DNA of 35,167 bases from Burkholderiaceae bacterium. Lineage in GTDB: Bacteria > Pseudomonadota > Gammaproteobacteria > Burkholderiales > Burkholderiaceae_B. The position numbers and the translations under genes were made by a program. The DNA lies in assembly GCA_007116135.1 (NCBI GenBank), contig SKIZ01000198.1, forward strand, positions 1 through 35,167. The letters run 5' to 3'. Shown here piece after piece: positions 17,110 to 24,835 of this stretch (the stretch's first letter is position 1; every line of letters begins with the position of its first letter). A model generated the notes under the pieces. It saw only the letters and a program-made list of their open reading frames with translations, was not told where the DNA came from and did not search any database.

Positions 17110-18033
17110 ATGGCGAGCCATTTTGATTTAACCGATCTTCAGTTGATGGTGAATATTGGTGACGCAAGCAGTTTGACGCGCGGCGCTGAGAAGTCACATT
17201 TGTCCTTGCCAGCAGCAAGCAACCGGGTAAAAAACTTAGAAGAGCATTTTGGTACACGGCTATTTAACCGAAACAGCCAAGGGGTGACCCTGACCCCCTC
17301 GGGCGAGGCCTTTTTGCGCCATGCTCGCAAGGTGCTGCGCCAAATCGAACATCTGCGCGGGGATATTCATGAGTACTCGCGCGGCATCAAAGGGCAAATT
17401 CGAATGGTGGCCAACACCACAGCGATGAATGAGTTCATGCCCAACGTGCTTAGCCGCTACCTCGCCTCGCACCCGGAGGTCACCGTCGATTTGCGCGAGC
17501 GCTTGAGCTATATGGTCGCCAAGGCGGTGGCCGATGGGACAGCCGACATTGGCATTGTCGCCGGCAGCCCGGCGGCGGCCAATTTGCAATACCTGCCTTA
17601 TCGGCGCGACCGCCTGGTGCTTGTGACCCCGCAGACACACCCGCTGGCCTCGCGCGAGGAAGTCTCGTTTAACGAAACACTTGGTTATGAGTACGTCGGA
17701 CTGTCGGAATGGAGCGCCATTCACGCCTTTTTGATCCAAGCCGCCGACAACCTGGGCTACCCATTTCGGTTTCGCGTCGAAGTTGGCAGCTTTGATGCGG
17801 TTTGCCGCATGATTGAAGCCGGTGTTGGCGTGGGCGTGGTGCCTGAGCGCGCTGCTCGGCGTTACACCCAGACCATGCGCATTCAGATCGTTGGCCTGAC
17901 TGACCCGTGGGCTGAGCGCAAGTTGCACGTCTGCGTGCGTGATCTTCAAGCGCTCCCCGCTTTTGCCAGAGACTTAGTCGACATGCTGCGCGAGGACGTG
18001 CCCATCAGTGAGCGCGAGCAAAGCGATGGCTAA
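17110..18033 (+). CDS. LysR family transcriptional regulator, probable regulator of the adjacent cassette
   Basis: This 307-residue protein has an N-terminal winged helix-turn-helix: DLQLMVNIGDASSLTRGAE, then SLPAASNRVKNLEEHFGTRLF, then QGVTLTPSGEAFLRHA. A LysR effector-binding domain follows from about residue 90. The effector is not known. The start is ATG 17110, because AGG lies five bases upstream; an in-frame GTG at 17104 overlaps that site. It is divergent from the acyl-CoA dehydrogenase/PrpD/RidA operon with 153 bases between, the usual arrangement of a LysR activator and its target. Its 3' end overlaps the start of rdgB by eight bases. Confidence 0.9.
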   Translation: MASHFDLTDLQLMVNIGDASSLTRGAEKSHLSLPAASNRVKNLEEHFGTRLFNRNSQGVTLTPSGEAFLRHARKVLRQIEHLRGDIHEYSRGIKGQIRMVANTTAMNEFMPNVLSRYLASHPEVTVDLRERLSYMVAKAVADGTADIGIVAGSPAAANLQYLPYRRDRLVLVTPQTHPLASREEVSFNETLGYEYVGLSEWSAIHAFLIQAADNLGYPFRFRVEVGSFDAVCRMIEAGVGVGVVPERAARRYTQTMRIQIVGLTDPWAERKLHVCVRDLQALPAFARDLVDMLREDVPISEREQSDG

Positions 18034-18667
18034 GGTGATGATTGAGCAACTGGTGGTGGCTTCGGCCAACCCGGGCAAGTTGCGTGAGTTTGAGCGATTG
18101 CTTGAGCCGCTGGGCGTCAAAGTCTGTAGCCAATCTTCCTTGGGCGTCGCGCCTGCGCCAGAGCCGCATGAGACGTTTGTCGAGAATGCACTGGCTAAGG
18201 CGCGCCATGCCAGTGCCCAGACCGGTTTGCCGGCGCTTGCCGATGACTCGGGTATCTGTGTGCCTGCGCTGGCACTGGCGCCTGGGGTGCATTCAGCCCG
18301 CTACGCGGCTGCTCAGGCGGGGCAGTCGCAAGATGCGCTTAACAACGACAAATTGATCCAGGCGTTGGCCAACCAGACTGACCGACGCGCCTACTATGTG
18401 GCCGTGTTGGTTTTAGTGCTGCACGCGGCCGATCCGCTGCCTGTTATTGCACAGGGCCTCTGGTTTGGCGAGGTCGCTAAAACGCCGCGCGGGGAAAATG
18501 GCTTTGGCTATGACCCCTATTTTTGGCTGCCTGATTTGGGTGCAACGGCTGGCGAGCTTGATGCGGTACAAAAAAATGCCGTCAGCCATCGTGGCCAGGC
18601 CATGCGGTCATTGATGGCCCAGATCGAGGCGCGCGATCTATTGGCGCCAACCAGCCCGCAGCGGTAG
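18026..18667 (+). CDS. rdgB: Non-canonical purine NTP pyrophosphatase (dITP/XTP) RdgB
   Basis: This 213-residue house-cleaning enzyme hydrolyses dITP, ITP and XTP to monophosphates, keeping deaminated purines out of DNA and RNA. Landmarks are VVASANPGKLREF (nucleotide loop), FVENALAKARHA, ALADDSGICVPAL with Asp73-Asp74, GENGFGYDPYF and SHRGQAM. I take ATG 18026 (MAKVMIEQL) as start, which overlaps the lysR stop; ATG 18038 or an upstream GTG at 18008 are alternatives, and no ribosome-binding site decides between them. It is immediately followed by hemW, four bases apart, the standard rdgB-hemW pair. Confidence 0.94.
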   Translation: MAKVMIEQLVVASANPGKLREFERLLEPLGVKVCSQSSLGVAPAPEPHETFVENALAKARHASAQTGLPALADDSGICVPALALAPGVHSARYAAAQAGQSQDALNNDKLIQALANQTDRRAYYVAVLVLVLHAADPLPVIAQGLWFGEVAKTPRGENGFGYDPYFWLPDLGATAGELDAVQKNAVSHRGQAMRSLMAQIEARDLLAPTSPQR

Positions 18668-18671
18668 CCCT

Positions 18672-19892
18672 GTGACGCGCCGGGTGATTCCCATTGTCTC
18701 GGGTTCGCAGCCGGTGGCTCCGACCGCCCGGAGTCCGGCCAGTGGTCTCTCGGCGCTGCCGCCATTGTCGCTCTACGTGCATGTGCCCTGGTGTATTCGC
18801 AAGTGTCCTTATTGCGACTTCAACTCCCATCAAGCGCCCGAACAGTTGCCTGAAAAAGCATATCTCGAGGCCTTGCGTACCGACCTCGAGCAGGCGTTGC
18901 CCAATATCTGGGGCCGTCAGGTTCACACCATTTTTATTGGCGGTGGCACGCCAAGCTTGTTGTCTGAGGGCGCGATTGATCAAATGCTCGGCTTGTTTCG
19001 TGCGCATTTGAATCTGTGGCCCGATGCTGAGATCACCCTTGAGGCCAACCCGTCTGCTACTGAAGCAAGCCGCCTGCAATCCTACGCCCAAAGTGGGGTG
19101 AACCGAATCTCTTTGGGGATTCAATCATTAAACAATGAGCATCTGACTGCGCTTGGCCGTGTACATGATGCGCAACAAGCCCGAGAAGCCATTGAGTCAG
19201 CCATGAATGCGGTGGCCAGGGTCAATCTTGACTTGATGTATGGATTGCCTGGTCAGACAGTGATGCAGTGCGAGCAAGACCTGCGAGCGCTTGTCGCGTT
19301 TGGGTGTGAACATCTAAGTATTTACCAACTCACGCTAGAGCCGCAAACGGTGTTTGCCAAGTACCCGCCGGTGCTGCCCGATGAGATACAGATCGAGCAG
19401 ATGGAGCAAGTCATCGAGCAAACTGTCGCAGCAGCCGGCTGGCAGCGTTACGAGGTGTCGGCTTACGCCAAGGCAGGTGCGCGATGTCGGCACAACATGA
19501 ATTATTGGACCTTTGGCGACTACCTCGGTATCGGGCCGGGTGCGCACAGCAAGCTGTCATTTCCTGACCGAATCATTCGTCAGGCGCGCACCAGAAATCC
19601 GCTGCAATGGATGCAAGCGTGTGGCCAAATGGACGGGTCCCACATATCAGAGCAAAGGCAGCTCAGTCCAGAAGAGTTGCCGTTTGAGTTTTTCTTAAAC
19701 GCGTTGCGGCTAAAGGAGGGCGTTGAGCTCGATCTGCTTAACCGCCACACCGGATTGACGCTGTCTGATGTGCTTGAACCGTTTGACCGTGCTCAAAGCC
19801 GCGGACTGCTCGATGTTGGTCACGACCGTGTCAAGGCCACGGCGTTGGGATGGCGCCACTTAAACGAGCTGCAGGCCATTTTCCTAGATTGA
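18672..19892 (+). CDS. hemW: Heme chaperone HemW (radical SAM family)
   Basis: This 406-residue radical-SAM protein is related to coproporphyrinogen dehydrogenase HemN. Its cluster motif is CIRKCPYCDF (Cys41, Cys45, Cys48). HemN would have a further cysteine where Phe50 stands, so this is HemW, reported to bind heme and deliver it to membrane proteins. IFIGGGTPS, EANPS, VNRISLGIQS and LMYGLPGQT are also typical. The start is GTG at 18672, four bases after the rdgB stop. The leader VIPIVSGSQP matches betaproteobacterial HemW proteins, which supports the choice despite no visible ribosome-binding site. Cotranscription with rdgB is likely. Confidence 0.93.
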   Translation: MTRRVIPIVSGSQPVAPTARSPASGLSALPPLSLYVHVPWCIRKCPYCDFNSHQAPEQLPEKAYLEALRTDLEQALPNIWGRQVHTIFIGGGTPSLLSEGAIDQMLGLFRAHLNLWPDAEITLEANPSATEASRLQSYAQSGVNRISLGIQSLNNEHLTALGRVHDAQQAREAIESAMNAVARVNLDLMYGLPGQTVMQCEQDLRALVAFGCEHLSIYQLTLEPQTVFAKYPPVLPDEIQIEQMEQVIEQTVAAAGWQRYEVSAYAKAGARCRHNMNYWTFGDYLGIGPGAHSKLSFPDRIIRQARTRNPLQWMQACGQMDGSHISEQRQLSPEELPFEFFLNALRLKEGVELDLLNRHTGLTLSDVLEPFDRAQSRGLLDVGHDRVKATALGWRHLNELQAIFLD

Positions 19893-19899
19893 GCTAAAG

Positions 19900-19914
19900 G
19901 CACCAATATAGTGC
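19900..19914. promoter_or_regulatory. NtrC binding site 1 upstream of glnA
   Basis: GCACC-N5-AGTGC matches the NtrC palindrome GCACC-N5-GGTGC with one difference. Its centre (19907) is 32 bases from that of the second site, about three helical turns, the same spacing known for the two strong E. coli glnA sites. Confidence 0.75.
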
Positions 19915-19931
19915 TTGTTGTGGTGCATAAT

Positions 19932-19946
19932 GCACTTAGATGGTGC
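19932..19946. promoter_or_regulatory. NtrC binding site 2 upstream of glnA
   Basis: GCACT-N5-GGTGC matches the NtrC palindrome with one difference. Its centre lies about 85 bases before the transcription start predicted from the sigma-54 promoter. It overlaps a 13-base palindrome (GTGCATAATGCAC, 19923-19935). Confidence 0.75.
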
Positions 19947-19997
19947 TTTATGGCACGATTTAATGAAGCGACGTACGTGCTTTTGGTGCTGCTTGGT

Positions 19998-20013
19998 TGG
20001 CATGAATGTTGCT
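19998..20013 (+). promoter_or_regulatory. Sigma-54 (RpoN) promoter of glnA
   Basis: TGGCATGAATGTTGCT fits the -24/-12 consensus TGGCACG-N4-TTGCT, with the invariant GG and GC separated by exactly ten bases. Transcription should start near 20024, leaving a leader of about 60 bases before glnA. Together with the NtrC sites this indicates activation under nitrogen limitation. Confidence 0.85.
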
Positions 20014-20085
20014 TCATAGTGCTTAACGCCAACCAAGGTCGGCGGCTAAACCATACGACCACTTGTCACTTCAAATGGAGCCTTT

Positions 20086-21498
20086 ATGAGCACGACGCAA
20101 GATATTCTCAAGGTCATCACCGATAACGACGTCAAATTTGTCGATTTCCGCTTTACCGACACGATTGGCAAAGAGCAACACGTCTCGGTGCCAGCCCGTT
20201 TGGTTGATGCCGACAAACTAGAGTCTGGTCAAGCATTTGACGGCTCCTCAATCGCAGGCTGGAAGGGCATTGAAGCCTCCGACATGTTGCTCATGCCCGA
20301 CTTGGCAACTGCCCACATGGATCCGTTTCGCGAAGAGTCAACGCTCATTCTGACATGTGATGTTCTTGAACCATCGGACATGAAAGGCTATGAGCGCGAC
20401 CCGCGTTCTTTGGCCAAGCGCGCTGAAGCTTACCTGCAGTCCACCGGTCTTGGTGATACGGCGTACTTTGGGCCTGAGCCCGAGTTTTTCGTATTTGACG
20501 GCGTGACCTGGAATGACGACATGTCCGGTTCGTTTGTCAAGATCAAGTCCGAAGAAGGTTCGTGGAGTCGCGGCGCTGACATGGAAGGCGGCAATCTGGC
20601 GCATCGACCCAAAGTCAAAGGTGGCTACTTCCCCGTACCCCCGGTCGATTCTTTCCAGGACATGCGCTCGGAGATGTGCCTGTTGCTCGAAGAGCAGGGT
20701 GTGCCGGTTGAGGTTCATCACCACGAGGTTGCCGGTGCTGGTCAGTCAGAGATTGGCACGCTTTTTAACACCTTGGTGCGTCGGGCTGACTGGAACCAGA
20801 TTTTGAAGTACACCGTTCATAACGTGGCGCATGCCTACGGCAAAACCGCGACCTTTATGCCCAAACCCGTCGTGGGCGATAACGGCTCTGGCATGCACGT
20901 GCACCAGTCGATCTGGAAAGATGGTCAAAACCTGTTTTCTGGTAATGGCTATGCAGGACTGTCGGAGTTTGCCCTCTACTACATTGGCGGTGTGATCAAG
21001 CACGCGCGTGCTTTAAACGCCATCACCAACCCTGGAACCAATTCCTACAAGCGTTTGGTGCCCGGTTTTGAGGCCCCAGTCAAACTGGCTTATTCGGCAC
21101 GTAACCGTTCGGCATCGATCCGGATTCCTTATGTGGGCAATCCGAAGGCACGTCGCATCGAGGCTCGTTTCCCGGACCCATTGGCCAATCCGTACCTGGC
21201 ATTTTCGGCGCTGTTGATGGCTGGCCTAGACGGTGTACAAAATAAGATTCACCCCGGTGACGCCGCCGACAAGAACCTGTACGACTTGCCGCCCGAAGAG
21301 GACGCAAAGATCCCGACCGTGTGCCACTCGCTTGATCAAGCGCTTGAAGCACTCGACGGCGATCGCGAGTTCCTTACCCGCGGTGGCGTGTTCACCAACG
21401 GCATGATCGACGCCTACATCGAACTAAAGATGGAAGAAGTCACCCGCATGCGCATGACCACGCATCCGATTGAGTTCGATATGTATTACAGCCTGTAA
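20086..21498 (+). CDS. glnA: Glutamine synthetase type I
   Basis: This 470-residue enzyme makes glutamine from glutamate, ammonia and ATP, the main ammonia-assimilation step. Family motifs are FDGSSIAGW, the metal-binding [49 protein letters not shown] and RIEARFPDP. The adenylylation site is Tyr399 in [10 protein letters not shown], so activity is probably controlled by GlnE. The length equals the usual GSI-beta form. ATG 20086 has GGAG five bases upstream. The upstream region holds a sigma-54 promoter and two NtrC sites, and ntrB and ntrC follow on the same strand after a strong hairpin. Confidence 0.98.
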   Translation: MSTTQDILKVITDNDVKFVDFRFTDTIGKEQHVSVPARLVDADKLESGQAFDGSSIAGWKGIEASDMLLMPDLATAHMDPFREESTLILTCDVLEPSDMKGYERDPRSLAKRAEAYLQSTGLGDTAYFGPEPEFFVFDGVTWNDDMSGSFVKIKSEEGSWSRGADMEGGNLAHRPKVKGGYFPVPPVDSFQDMRSEMCLLLEEQGVPVEVHHHEVAGAGQSEIGTLFNTLVRRADWNQILKYTVHNVAHAYGKTATFMPKPVVGDNGSGMHVHQSIWKDGQNLFSGNGYAGLSEFALYYIGGVIKHARALNAITNPGTNSYKRLVPGFEAPVKLAYSARNRSASIRIPYVGNPKARRIEARFPDPLANPYLAFSALLMAGLDGVQNKIHPGDAADKNLYDLPPEEDAKIPTVCHSLDQALEALDGDREFLTRGGVFTNGMIDAYIELKMEEVTRMRMTTHPIEFDMYYSL

Positions 21499-21501
21499 CT
21501 C

Positions 21502-21542
21502 TGTCGAAGCGGCAGTCGGGTGTTAGCCCGGCTGCTGCGACA
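21502..21542 (+). terminator. Stable hairpin between glnA and ntrB (attenuator or RNA-processing structure)
   Basis: An inner stem of eleven pairs (21510-21520 with 21527-21537, two of them G-U) closes a six-base loop. It is extended by TGTCG/CGACA at the base across a three-base bulge. No T-run follows, so it is not a classic terminator. It ends six bases before the ntrB ATG and could lower ntrBC expression relative to glnA. Confidence 0.55.
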
Positions 21543-21548
21543 GCTGCG

Positions 21549-22592
21549 ATGTCTAGCGACCCTTATGACCTCTTAGCCACCACCATCTTGTTGCTTGATC
21601 GCGACGGTGTGGCAGTACAAGCGAACTCCGCGGCGGAAAATCTGTTCGGCAAGTCCAGACGCCAGATTGAAGGGCAAATGGCGATTGCGTTATTCGAGCA
21701 AGATGCGGCCCTAGCGCAGTCAATCCTGCATGCTTGTGAGGGAACGTTAGAGAGTTGTCGGCAAATTGCCAAAGTTCAACATCAGGCAAGCAGTCGCGAG
21801 GTATCAGTTACTACGGTTAGTTTGTTGGGGCAGCCATGGGCTGCGCTCATCGAAGTAGCGGATTTAGAGAGCCGTTTGATTGTTGACCGAACTCAGCGCA
21901 TTGCTGAACAGATTCAGGTGCAGCACGATTTATTGCGCAATCTTGCGCACGAAGTCAAGAACCCGCTAGGCGGGCTGCGTGGTGCGGCGCAATTGCTTGA
22001 AGCAGAGTTGCCCGATCGTCGTCTGACGGAATACACGCAAGTCATCATCTCCGAGGCGGACCGCTTGCAGAGTTTGGTTGATAGGTTGGCTGCGCCGCAG
22101 GCACGACCCATGCAGATCGATACCGTTAACGTGCACGAGATCTGCGAACGGGTTTGTGCGCTGGTGCAGGCAGAGTTTGGGGTTCAGGTCGCGCGTGATT
22201 ACGACGCCTCGATGCCTGATATTCAGGCCGATAGCGCCAGATTGGTTCAAGCGCTACTCAATGTGGTGCGCAATGCAGCTCAAGTGCTTGAACAAGCACA
22301 AACGGCAGATCCGATGATTACGATTCGCACGCGAATCGCGCGTCAAGTGCTGTTGCAACGTCGTCAGCACCGAATGGTGGTTGAGGTGGCTGTCATCGAT
22401 AACGGCCCGGGCGTTGCACTTGATATTCAAGACAAAGTGTTTCATCCATTGGTTACGCGCCGAGAGGGTGGAACGGGGTTGGGCTTAAGTCTGGCACAAG
22501 ACCTGCTACAGCAACATGGTGGCCTGATTGAAATGGAATCCAGTCCGGGCCGTACCGAGTTCAAATTAATGATTCCGCTGGAGCCGTCATGA
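21549..22592 (+). CDS. glnL: Nitrogen regulation sensor histidine kinase NtrB (NRII)
   Basis: This 347-residue soluble kinase/phosphatase controls NtrC according to nitrogen status, normally through PII proteins. It has an N-terminal PAS domain (about 5-110). The phospho-acceptor His134 lies in NLAHEVKNPLGGLRGA. The ATPase domain has an N-box NVVRNAAQV, a G1-type box DNGPGV and GGTGLGLSLA. No transmembrane segment is present, as expected for NtrB. ATG 21549 follows the glnA-ntrB hairpin by six bases and no ribosome-binding sequence is evident. The stop overlaps the ntrC start by four bases (ATGA), so the two are translationally coupled. Confidence 0.95.
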   Translation: MSSDPYDLLATTILLLDRDGVAVQANSAAENLFGKSRRQIEGQMAIALFEQDAALAQSILHACEGTLESCRQIAKVQHQASSREVSVTTVSLLGQPWAALIEVADLESRLIVDRTQRIAEQIQVQHDLLRNLAHEVKNPLGGLRGAAQLLEAELPDRRLTEYTQVIISEADRLQSLVDRLAAPQARPMQIDTVNVHEICERVCALVQAEFGVQVARDYDASMPDIQADSARLVQALLNVVRNAAQVLEQAQTADPMITIRTRIARQVLLQRRQHRMVVEVAVIDNGPGVALDIQDKVFHPLVTRREGGTGLGLSLAQDLLQQHGGLIEMESSPGRTEFKLMIPLEPS

Positions 22593-24049
22593 AACCCGTT
22601 TGGATCGTTGATGATGACCAGGCTATTAGATGGGTCTTGGAAAAAGCACTGTTGCGAGCCAATATCGAGACAGTCAGTTTTTCAAATGCCCAAGACGTCC
22701 ACGCCGCCTTTGAGACCGATTCGCCCGCGGCGCTGGTGACTGATATAAGGATGCCGGGACAGGATGGTCTGGCCCTGCTGGGTCAGATCAAACAAAACCA
22801 TCCCGATGTTCCCGTGATTGTGATGACCGCTTATGGCGATTTGCAAAGCACAGTCGCAGCGTTTCAGGACGGGGCGTTTGATTTCTTGGCCAAGCCATTC
22901 GATGTCAATGACGCGGTCTCATTGATCGAGCGTGCATTGCAAGAATCAAAGTCAGGCGCTTTGGCTAGCGTTCAGTCTGGTCTGGCAGCCGAGCAGGCGA
23001 TGCTCACGCAATCGGCCTCACCTGCCATGCAGGAGGTGTTTAGAGCCATCGGCAAGTTGGCGCAGTCCAACGTCACGGTGTTGATCACAGGCGAATCGGG
23101 TACCGGCAAAGAGTTGGTCGCTAAAGCCTTGCATCAGCATGGCATGCGCGCAAACGGGCCTTTCATTGCATTAAATACCGCCGCGATTCCAAGAGATTTG
23201 CTAGAAGCCGAGTTGTTTGGTCATGAGAGAGGTGCCTTTACGGGTGCGAGCAGTAATCGACGTGGTCGATTTGAAGAGGCCTCTGGTGGCACGTTATTTT
23301 TGGATGAAATTGGTGACATGCCTCTGGAGTTGCAAACGCGGCTCTTAAGGGTGCTCTCGGACGGTACTTTTTACCGGGTCGGCGGTTCGCAGCCTGTCAA
23401 AGTCGATGTCCGTATTGTGGCAGCCACCCATCAACCGCTTGAACAGCGTGTGCGGCAAGGCCAGTTTCGTGAGGACTTGTTTCATCGCTTGAACGTGATT
23501 CGTTTGCGCTTGCCACCGCTGCGCGAGCGCGCCGAGGATATTGGGGCACTGGCCCGACATTTTCTGGCGCTTTGCGCAAAAACAATTGGTGTGCCTGTCA
23601 AGCATTTGTCGCCGCAGGCGATGGCAAGGTTGCAGCAGTTCGAGTTTCCGGGCAACGTGCGGCAACTTGAGAACTTTTGTCATTGGTTAACCGTCATGGC
23701 GCCTGGCCAAACGATTAATGTCTCAGACTTGCCGCCGGAGCTGTCCGGTTTTGAACGTGATAGCGCTGCACCGATTGCCGCATCGACTGAGCCGATTCAG
23801 GCGAGTGCCGCAGCGCCAAGTGTGCGCGACTGGACTGAGTTATTGTCGCAAGAGGCTGCTCAGCGCCTAGCCAATGCCGAGCCGCAGGTGTGGTCGTTGC
23901 TTACCAAGGCGTTTGAACGGGCTGTGATTGATGCGGCACTTCGAACATGTCGGGGACGCCGCGTGGAGGCCGCTTCACGGTTGGGTATGGGACGAAACAC
24001 GATCACCCGCAAGTTGCGTGAACTTGATATTGATTCGCCAGGGATGTGA
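22589..24049 (+). CDS. glnG: Nitrogen regulation response regulator NtrC (NRI), sigma-54 activator
   Basis: This 486-residue enhancer-binding protein has three domains in order. The receiver domain carries phospho-acceptor Asp52 in LVTDIRMPG, with Thr80 and Lys102. The AAA+ domain (about 140-370) has Walker A GESGTGKE (168-175), the sigma-54 contact loop GAFTGA (215-220), Walker [10 protein letters not shown] and [11 protein letters not shown]. The C-terminal Fis-type helix-turn-helix covers about 445-480 ([16 protein letters not shown]). It very likely activates the glnA promoter seen at 19998. It is coupled to ntrB by a four-base overlap and convergent with the ABC ATPase gene, seven bases apart. 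Confidence 0.96.
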   Translation: MKPVWIVDDDQAIRWVLEKALLRANIETVSFSNAQDVHAAFETDSPAALVTDIRMPGQDGLALLGQIKQNHPDVPVIVMTAYGDLQSTVAAFQDGAFDFLAKPFDVNDAVSLIERALQESKSGALASVQSGLAAEQAMLTQSASPAMQEVFRAIGKLAQSNVTVLITGESGTGKELVAKALHQHGMRANGPFIALNTAAIPRDLLEAELFGHERGAFTGASSNRRGRFEEASGGTLFLDEIGDMPLELQTRLLRVLSDGTFYRVGGSQPVKVDVRIVAATHQPLEQRVRQGQFREDLFHRLNVIRLRLPPLRERAEDIGALARHFLALCAKTIGVPVKHLSPQAMARLQQFEFPGNVRQLENFCHWLTVMAPGQTINVSDLPPELSGFERDSAAPIAASTEPIQASAAAPSVRDWTELLSQEAAQRLANAEPQVWSLLTKAFERAVIDAALRTCRGRRVEAASRLGMGRNTITRKLRELDIDSPGM

Positions 24050-24056
24050 GGCCTGT

Positions 24057-24830
24057 TTATTGATCGCTGCCACGTAGGCGAGCATGTTGGCGGCGCTCAA
24101 ATAGGCTGTCTCTGCGCAAAATCGTCTGTACCGTTTCGCTGGCCGGATAATGCGTCAGACTAGCTGGCGTTCCCCATTGAAGCAGTTCGCCTTCGTTCAT
24201 CACGCCGATTTGATCGCCAAGTGCGAAGGCTTCGTCATGATTGTGTGTGACTAACAGAATGGTTAGGCCGGTTTGCTTAAGAATATCGCGCAACTCAAAC
24301 GCAAGCCGCTCGCGCGTGTCGACGTCAAGGTTAGAGAAAGGTTCGTCAAGCAACAAAAGCGAGGGCCTAGGCGCTAGCGATCGAGCCAACGCCACGCGCT
24401 GCTGTTGGCCACCCGAGAGCTCATGGGGAAAGCGCTTTTCAAATCCGGCCAAGCCCACTAAAGCGAGCAACTCGGTGACTCGGTCTCGTCGTTGATCAGC
24501 GCTTAGCTTTCTCAACCCGAAACCAATGTTTTCCTGAACGTTTAAATGAGGAAAGAGGGCGTAGTCCTGAAACATCATCCCCATGGCGCGCTCTTCGGCC
24601 GGCACCACGCGATCACGGCTCGATAGCTCGCGCGACTCAAGCAAGATACGGCCTTGTTCAAGCGGTTCGAAACCAGCTACCGCACGCAAGACCGTTGTTT
24701 TGCCGCAGCCCGAGGGGCCGAGCAAACAGCCAATGTCGCCTTTGTTTAATTTGAAGCAGACCGCCTTGACCGCCTGAACAGTGCCTTGTGGGCTGGTATA
24801 ACCGATCGAGATGTTATCGACTTCGAGCAT
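24057..24830 (-). CDS. Iron(III)-type ABC transporter ATP-binding protein (short form)
   Basis: This 257-residue ATPase of the FbpC/PotA group has Walker A GPSGCGKTT (38-46), Q-loop Gln88 in MMFQDYALFPHL, signature LSGGQQQ (138-144), Walker B LLLLDE (158-163) and H-loop His196. It ends shortly after the nucleotide-binding domain. Typical FbpC proteins reach about 350 residues because of a C-terminal TOBE regulatory region, which is missing here. No frameshift or remnant is visible, as convergent ntrC begins just beyond. It is last in the binding protein-permease-ATPase operon; its ATG is five bases after the permease stop. Confidence 0.9.
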   Translation of the reverse strand: MLEVDNISIGYTSPQGTVQAVKAVCFKLNKGDIGCLLGPSGCGKTTVLRAVAGFEPLEQGRILLESRELSSRDRVVPAEERAMGMMFQDYALFPHLNVQENIGFGLRKLSADQRRDRVTELLALVGLAGFEKRFPHELSGGQQQRVALARSLAPRPSLLLLDEPFSNLDVDTRERLAFELRDILKQTGLTILLVTHNHDEAFALGDQIGVMNEGELLQWGTPASLTHYPASETVQTILRRDSLFERRQHARLRGSDQ

Positions 24831-24835
24831 GAGCT

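Noticed and set aside
17260-17949. 229-codon antisense frame inside the cassette lysR gene
   Set aside because: Shadow frame; the LysR protein on the plus strand accounts for the sequence.
19951-19966. A second sigma-54 promoter starting TGGCACG upstream of glnA
   Set aside because: The GC of the -12 element is not at the required ten-base distance from GG.
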